From Bryobacterales bacterium (GTDB taxonomy: Bacteria; Acidobacteriota; Terriglobia; Bryobacterales; Bryobacteraceae): a stretch of DNA of 9,468 bases. Location of the stretch: NCBI GenBank assembly GCA_003142355.1, contig PLMF01000376.1, positions 1 through 9,468 of the forward strand. The letters are read 5' to 3'. This document shows, piece after piece, positions 5,984 through 9,468 of the stretch. Within the stretch, counting starts at the first letter, position 1. Every line of letters begins with the position of its first letter. The position numbers and the translations under genes were made by a program. The notes beneath the pieces were generated by a model. It had not been told where the DNA came from. It did no database searches and saw only the letters and a program-made list of their open reading frames with translations.

Positions 5984-6330
5984 TCCACTGAATACCTCCG
6001 ACATGAAGGGCAAGGAGGCCAACCTGAGCTACAATGACCTTGCCACGCGAAACGGAGGCGGGCTCTCCAGGGATGCAACTATGCTGAGGGATAACCTGGT
6101 GGGCTCATCGAGACGATGATCGGAGCGCGGAGGCCCCTGCTTTCGCGCTCCTCCAAGAACACATCGGATCGGTAGACCCCGATGCCTTGAAAATCCCCGC
6201 CCGAAGGGCGGAATACTCGCTAACGGAGCCCGCCGGCACTCTATTTCACGCTGAACCGGCACAGGATGTCGCGCGGCATCCGCAGAAAGCATCAAGGCGC
6301 TGATTCCGCAGTCCGCCTCCCCGTTTCCGG
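5984..6330 (+). other. Intergenic region with short orphan frame and two hairpins
   Basis: About 350 bases without a recognised gene. It holds a 38-codon frame (ATG 6003 to TGA 6117-6119; peptide starting MKGKEANLSYNDLATRNGGG) with no clear ribosome binding site and no family I know, possibly a remnant. Two stems are visible: 6122-6129 with 6144-6151 (8 bp, GGAGCGCG) and 6197-6202 with 6206-6211 (6 bp, CCGCCC, GAA loop). Neither is followed by a T-tract on the plus strand. An imperfect palindrome lies at 6266-6281. I see no tRNA, riboswitch or remaining istB sequence. Confidence 0.45.
6084..6104 (+). repeat. Imperfect direct repeat flanking the transposon region, right copy
   Basis: CTGAGGGATAACCTGG and its right flank match the left copy at 4241-4266 with a few small gaps. 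It lies about 100 bases past the transposase stop. See the left copy for the alignment and its limits. Confidence 0.3.
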
Positions 6331-6336
6331 TACTCT
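6331..6336 (+). promoter_or_regulatory. -10 element for the permease-cupin-oxidoreductase unit
   Basis: TACTCT ends only five bases before the ATG at 6342, so a transcript started here would be leaderless. No convincing -35 is visible at 16-18 bases upstream. The placement mirrors that at 1217-1225 and 4019-4048, which strengthens the call. Confidence 0.4.
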
Positions 6337-6341
6337 GTGAT

Positions 6342-7670
6342 ATGGTGCCGCGCAAAGTCACCCTCTTCCCCCTCATCGCCGCCATCTATCTGATGGTGGC
6401 CGGCGGGCCCTTCGGTCTGGAGGACATCGTCTCCAAATCGGGCTATGCGGGAGCAATTGCGATCCTGCTGGCGACGCCCCTGATCTGGAGTCTTCCCACC
6501 GCGCTCATGGTGAGCGAACTGGCCAGCGCCCTGCCGAGCGAAGGCGGCTACTACGTCTGGGTGACCCGCGCCATGGGCCGTTTCTGGGGGTTTCAGGAGG
6601 CCTGGCTGTCGCTGGCCGGCAGCGTTTTCGACATGGCGATTTACCCCACGCTCTTTGTGGAATACCTCGGCCACTTCGCCCCCACACTGACCGCCGGTGC
6701 CAGAGGGATCTGGATCGGCGTCGCTCTGATCGCCATGTGCGCGCTATGGAATCTGCTGGGCGCGAAGACCGTGGGTGGAAGCTCGCTGGCGCTCACCATT
6801 GTGCTGCTGGCGCCTTTTGCGATGCTGGCGGCGTACGCCGGCTTCCACCGCGCGGCGCCCGGCGCGTCGGCTGCTCCACTGCACGACGTCGACATTCTGG
6901 GAGGCATACTCGTTGCCATGTGGAATTACATGGGATGGGACAACGCTTCCACCATCGCCGGTGAAGTGGACCGGCCGCAACGCACCTATCCGCTGGCCAT
7001 GGGCGGCGCGGTGGCCCTGGTCGCGCTGACCTACGTCGTGCCCATCGCGGCGGTTGCCATGACCGGGCTCGACGCCAACCGCTGGTCCACGGGCGGTTGG
7101 GCCGATGTGGCGCGGGCGGTCGTCGGAGGCGGCGCCGCCGGCGGCGTGCTGGCGGTGGCCATCACCATCGGCGGCATGTTGGGCGCGGTAGGCACGCTGA
7201 ACGCCCTCACGATGGCCTATTCGCGGCTGCCCGCGGCGATGGCCCAAGACGGATTGCTCCCGAGAGTGTTCGCCAAGTGCCGTCCCCAGACCGGCGCTCC
7301 CTGGGTTGCGATCTTCGCCTGCTCGGCCGCGTGGGCGCTTTGCCTGGGGTTCAGCTTCGTCAAACTGATCGTGCTCGATGTGCTGCTGACGGGCCTCAGT
7401 ATTCTCCTCGAGTTTGCCGCGCTGGTAGCGCTGCGCATCCGCCAGCCGGGGCTCCACAGGCCGTATCGCGTTCCCGGCGGCCTATTCGGCACCATCGCCG
7501 TGGGCCTCCCGCCGCTGGCGCTTCTGGTTCTGACGGTGATTCGCAATGATGCCGAACCCATCGGGCCCATCAATGCCCTGGAATTCGGCGCGCTGCTGAT
7601 CGGCGCCGGAGTTGTATCCTATTTCTTGAGCGAGCGCATTCATGATCATCGCCGATCTTTCCCAAATTGA
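6342..7670 (+). CDS. APC-superfamily permease (polyamine/amino acid transporter type)
   Basis: This is a 442-residue inner-membrane transporter, full length. Helix 1 carries GGPFGLED at 21-28, the form seen in the plant and bacterial PUT/LAT-like branch of APC carriers rather than the GxGxGxxIF form of the first permease in this window, so the two are not recent duplicates. WNYMGWDNASTIAGEVDRPQ at 194-213 with RTYP is the conserved helix 6 and following loop, and RPYRVPGG at 373-380 is the late loop. Expected cargo is an amino acid or polyamine; not decidable from sequence. ATG 6342 is chosen because the hydrophobic core begins at once and a -10 lies just before it. The 3' end overlaps the cupin gene by 29 bases, so the genes are co-transcribed. 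Confidence 0.9.
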   Translation: MVPRKVTLFPLIAAIYLMVAGGPFGLEDIVSKSGYAGAIAILLATPLIWSLPTALMVSELASALPSEGGYYVWVTRAMGRFWGFQEAWLSLAGSVFDMAIYPTLFVEYLGHFAPTLTAGARGIWIGVALIAMCALWNLLGAKTVGGSSLALTIVLLAPFAMLAAYAGFHRAAPGASAAPLHDVDILGGILVAMWNYMGWDNASTIAGEVDRPQRTYPLAMGGAVALVALTYVVPIAAVAMTGLDANRWSTGGWADVARAVVGGGAAGGVLAVAITIGGMLGAVGTLNALTMAYSRLPAAMAQDGLLPRVFAKCRPQTGAPWVAIFACSAAWALCLGFSFVKLIVLDVLLTGLSILLEFAALVALRIRQPGLHRPYRVPGGLFGTIAVGLPPLALLVLTVIRNDAEPIGPINALEFGALLIGAGVVSYFLSERIHDHRRSFPN

Positions 7671-8085
7671 CGGGCGGACGTACCCGGCCAGACGCCGCAC
7701 GCAGAACCTGGTGGGTGGCGCCAGCCCCATCCAGGCGGCCAGCTTCTCCATGGGCCATGTGACGCTGGAACCCAATGGCGGGCAGGTGCCGTGGCACAAC
7801 CAGGAGCAGGAAGAGATCTACTTCATTGTGGAAGGCGCCGGCGAAATGTGTCTGGGCGAGGAGAGGGCCGACGTGCGCGCGGGACAGGCGATTTACATTC
7901 CTCACCGCGTGTTCCACCAGTTGACCAATACCGGAGACGCACCCATGCGCATGATCTACTGCTACGGACCGGCCGGCGACGTGGCCCACTGGCGCCAGGA
8001 ACTGGACGGCACCCTGCCGCGCGCGGGCCTCGAAGCGCCACCGCTGCCCGCCGGTGCGTGGCCGCAGTCGGCGGAGAAACCATGA
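7642..8085 (+). CDS. Single-domain cupin protein
   Basis: This is a 147-residue small beta-barrel protein. Cupin motif 1 (G-x5-H-x-H-x3-E-x6-G) is met by G46, H52, E58 and G65, but the second histidine is Q54 (PWHNQEQEEIYFIVEG). Motif 2 (G-x5-P-x-G-x2-H-x3-N) is met by G81, P87, H92 and N96, with R89 in place of glycine. Three metal ligands (H52, E58, H92) therefore remain and Q54 may be the fourth, as in some dioxygenases. The role may be a sugar or amino-compound isomerase, dioxygenase, or binding protein; not resolved. It starts inside the permease gene and its TGA overlaps the next ATG (ATGA), so all three proteins are coupled in translation. The initiation site has only a weak purine stretch. 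Confidence 0.85.
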   Translation: MIIADLSQIDGRTYPARRRTQNLVGGASPIQAASFSMGHVTLEPNGGQVPWHNQEQEEIYFIVEGAGEMCLGEERADVRAGQAIYIPHRVFHQLTNTGDAPMRMIYCYGPAGDVAHWRQELDGTLPRAGLEAPPLPAGAWPQSAEKP

Positions 8086-9230
8086 CCACCCACACCGTCG
8101 GCATCGTCATGAACGGCGTGACCGGCCGCATGGGGCTGAACCAGCACTTGCGGCGGTCCATCCAAGCCATCGTCCAGCAAGGCGGGGTCAGGCTGAGCGA
8201 TAGCGAAACCATCATGCCGCGCGCGCTGCTGGTGGGGCGGAATTCCTCCAAGCTCGAAGCCATTTCGGCGGAGTGCGGCGGCCTGCCCTGGACCACCGAC
8301 CTCAATGCCGCGTTGGCCAACCCCGAGTACTCCATCTACTTCGACGCTCAGACCACGGACCGGCGCGCGGACGCCGTCCGCCAGGCCATCGCCGCGGGGA
8401 AGCACGTTTATTGCGAGAAGCCGGTGGCCGGCAGCCTGGAATCGGCGCTCGATCTGTGGAAGCGGGCAGAGAAGGCCGGCGTCAAGCATGGCGTGGTGCA
8501 GGACAAACTGTGGCTGCCGGGATTGCTGAAGCTCGCAACTCTGAAGCAGTCGGGCTTTTTCGGGCGCATTCTCTCCGTTCGCGGCGAATTCGGATACTGG
8601 GTCTTCGAAGGCGACACCGTGGCGCCGCAGCGTCCATCCTGGAATTACCGCAAGGAAGACGGCGGCGGCATCATCATGGACATGCTCTGCCACTGGCGCT
8701 ACGTGCTCGACAACCTGTTCGGCGCGGTGAAGGCCGTATCCTGCCTGGGTGCGACCCACATCCCTACGCGCTGGGATGAGGCCGGCCAGCCCTACCGTTG
8801 CACGGCCGAGGATGCGGCGTATGCCACCTTCGAGCTGGAGGGCGGCATTGTGGCGCACTTCAATTCTTCCTGGTGCGTGCGCGTGCGCCGCGACGATCTG
8901 CTAACCATCCAGGTGGAGGGCGCCAAAGGCAGTGCGGTGGCCGGCCTGCGCCACTGCTGGATTCAGCCGTATGGCGCGACGCCGCGCCCGGTGTGGAATC
9001 CCGATATCGAAAGCCCCCTGAATTATTTCGATGGCTGGCAGAAAGTGCCGGAGCAGGCGACTTTCGATAACGCGTTCAAGCGCGAGTGGGAGCTGTTTCT
9101 GCGGCACGTGGTGAAGGGCGATCCGTTCCGCTGGGGATTGCTCGAAGGCGCCAAGGGCGTTCAACTGGCGGAGAAAGGTCTGGAATCCTGGCGCAAACGC
9201 GCCTGGGTAGAGATCCCGGATCTGGTGTAG
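8082..9230 (+). CDS. Gfo/Idh/MocA-family NAD(P)-dependent oxidoreductase
   Basis: This is a 382-residue cytoplasmic dehydrogenase. The N-terminal Rossmann fold begins VGIVMNGVTGRMG (6-18), where GxxGRMG resembles the dinucleotide loop of DapB more than the usual GxGxxG. The family signature EKPVAG is at 112-117 (K113 the likely catalytic lysine). EDGGGIIMDMLCHW at 192-205 supplies the conserved D200 and H204 of the C-terminal substrate domain. The family reduces or oxidises sugars, inositols or related hydroxy compounds with NAD(P). The substrate is not known, but coupling to a permease and cupin suggests a small-molecule catabolic step. ATG 8082 overlaps the cupin stop by four bases and has GGAG at 8073-8076; the frame is open further upstream but that part only shadows the cupin gene. 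Confidence 0.9.
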   Translation: MTTHTVGIVMNGVTGRMGLNQHLRRSIQAIVQQGGVRLSDSETIMPRALLVGRNSSKLEAISAECGGLPWTTDLNAALANPEYSIYFDAQTTDRRADAVRQAIAAGKHVYCEKPVAGSLESALDLWKRAEKAGVKHGVVQDKLWLPGLLKLATLKQSGFFGRILSVRGEFGYWVFEGDTVAPQRPSWNYRKEDGGGIIMDMLCHWRYVLDNLFGAVKAVSCLGATHIPTRWDEAGQPYRCTAEDAAYATFELEGGIVAHFNSSWCVRVRRDDLLTIQVEGAKGSAVAGLRHCWIQPYGATPRPVWNPDIESPLNYFDGWQKVPEQATFDNAFKREWELFLRHVVKGDPFRWGLLEGAKGVQLAEKGLESWRKRAWVEIPDLV

Positions 9231-9260
9231 ATCCTTCCAGTTCTCGCCGGAATCGGGAGT

Positions 9261-9295
9261 GGTGGGGCAGGCGGTGCCGCCTGCCCGGCCCCTAC
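9261..9295 (-). repeat. Palindromic repeat, copy 2, carrying the larB stop codon
   Basis: A 10-bp perfect stem (9265-9274 GGGCAGGCGG with 9277-9286) and two-base loop lie between the convergent oxidoreductase and larB genes. In reverse complement the element begins GTAGGGGCCGGGCA, identical to copy 1 at 3523, but has a 12-base longer centre (GGCGGCACCGCC). The TAG in that flank is the larB stop. A second 5-bp stem follows (9286-9290 with 9296-9300). A bidirectional terminator role is plausible. Confidence 0.7.
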
Positions 9296-9468
9296 GGCCG
9301 GTTGATCAGGCTGGCCACATACCCCGCACCGAAGCCGTTATCGATGTTGACCACCGTGACGTTACTGGAGCAACTGTTCAACATGCCGAGCAGCGCCGCC
9401 AAGCCGTTAAAGCTGGCTCCATAGCCCACACTGGTGGGGACCGCGATGACGGGGCATGAGACCATGCC
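9292..9468 (-). CDS. larB: LarB, C-terminal part (start outside window)
   Basis: The minus strand is open from the window end to TAG at 9294-9292, giving 58 residues: [46 protein letters not shown] and a short tail. This is the highly conserved end of LarB, the PurE-like carboxylase/hydrolase that turns nicotinic acid adenine dinucleotide into pyridinium-3,5-biscarboxylic acid mononucleotide, the first step of the nickel-pincer cofactor used by lactate racemase (LarA) and relatives. The G-Y-G-A-S-F and [10 protein letters not shown] motifs are the reason for the call. Partners larC and larE would be outside the window. It is convergent to the oxidoreductase and shares the palindrome between them. 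Confidence 0.88.
   Translation of the reverse strand, partial: GMVSCPVIAVPTSVGYGASFNGLAALLGMLNSCSSNVTVVNIDNGFGAGYVASLINRP

Noticed and set aside
4740..6060. Terminal inverted repeats of the IS630 part
   Set aside because: By eye no matching ends were found on the two sides; only weak, scattered matches, so no boundary is claimed.
6122..6211. Intrinsic terminators formed by the two stems
   Set aside because: Stable stems exist but neither is followed by a T-rich tract on the plus strand, so they are described as hairpins only.
7791..8081. Upstream extension of the oxidoreductase frame
   Set aside because: It is the shifted frame of the cupin gene; the Rossmann fold begins right after ATG 8082, which overlaps the cupin stop.
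1..9468. CRISPR arrays, tRNA or rRNA genes
   Set aside because: No regularly spaced repeats and no cloverleaf or rRNA-like stretches were seen anywhere in the window.

Overview
The window is GC-rich, densely packed bacterial chromosome. Its mix of genes (APC permeases translationally coupled to small catabolic enzymes, a DapB-motif Gfo/Idh/MocA oxidoreductase, a LarB fragment, GC-rich palindromes abutting stop codons) suggests a soil bacterium of the Acidobacteriota (Solibacter/Bryobacter-like). That taxonomic guess is inference; there is no rRNA or other marker gene here.

Layout. (1) 1-1175: the 3' end of an AAA_21-type ATPase gene, overlapping by one base a DUF4276 gene with a TOPRIM-like acidic motif. 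This two-gene unit resembles ATPase plus TOPRIM anti-phage modules but is not a named system I can identify. (2) 1217-3526: an amino-acid permease (APC superfamily) overlapping an ACMSD-like metal-dependent amidohydrolase, with a strong -10 element almost on the permease start codon. (3) 3527-4048: a perfect 20-bp palindrome, then a hicA-hicB toxin-antitoxin pair on the minus strand, with a promoter that predicts a leaderless hicA mRNA starting at GTG 4012. (4) 4241-6104: a transposon region. One open frame joins the N-terminal part of an IS21 transposase (IstA) to a nearly complete IS630-family DDE transposase. No istB is present and no clear terminal inverted repeats were found. (5) 6331-9230: a second, different APC permease, a cupin protein and a Gfo/Idh/MocA oxidoreductase, all overlapping and probably one transcript. 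(6) 9261-9468: a second palindromic repeat of the same family as the one at 3523, and the C-terminal end of larB on the minus strand, running off the window.

How the parts relate. The two permease-led units look like small uptake-plus-catabolism cassettes: import an amine, amino acid or related compound, then process it with an amidohydrolase in one case and with a cupin and an NAD(P)-dependent dehydrogenase in the other. The transposon region and the toxin-antitoxin pair lie between the cassettes, so the interval 3550-6340 looks like accessory DNA inserted into a metabolic neighbourhood. The most unusual items are the IstA/IS630 chimera, the ATPase/DUF4276 pair, the stop-codon-carrying palindromic repeat, and three promoters placed so close to start codons that leaderless transcripts are expected.
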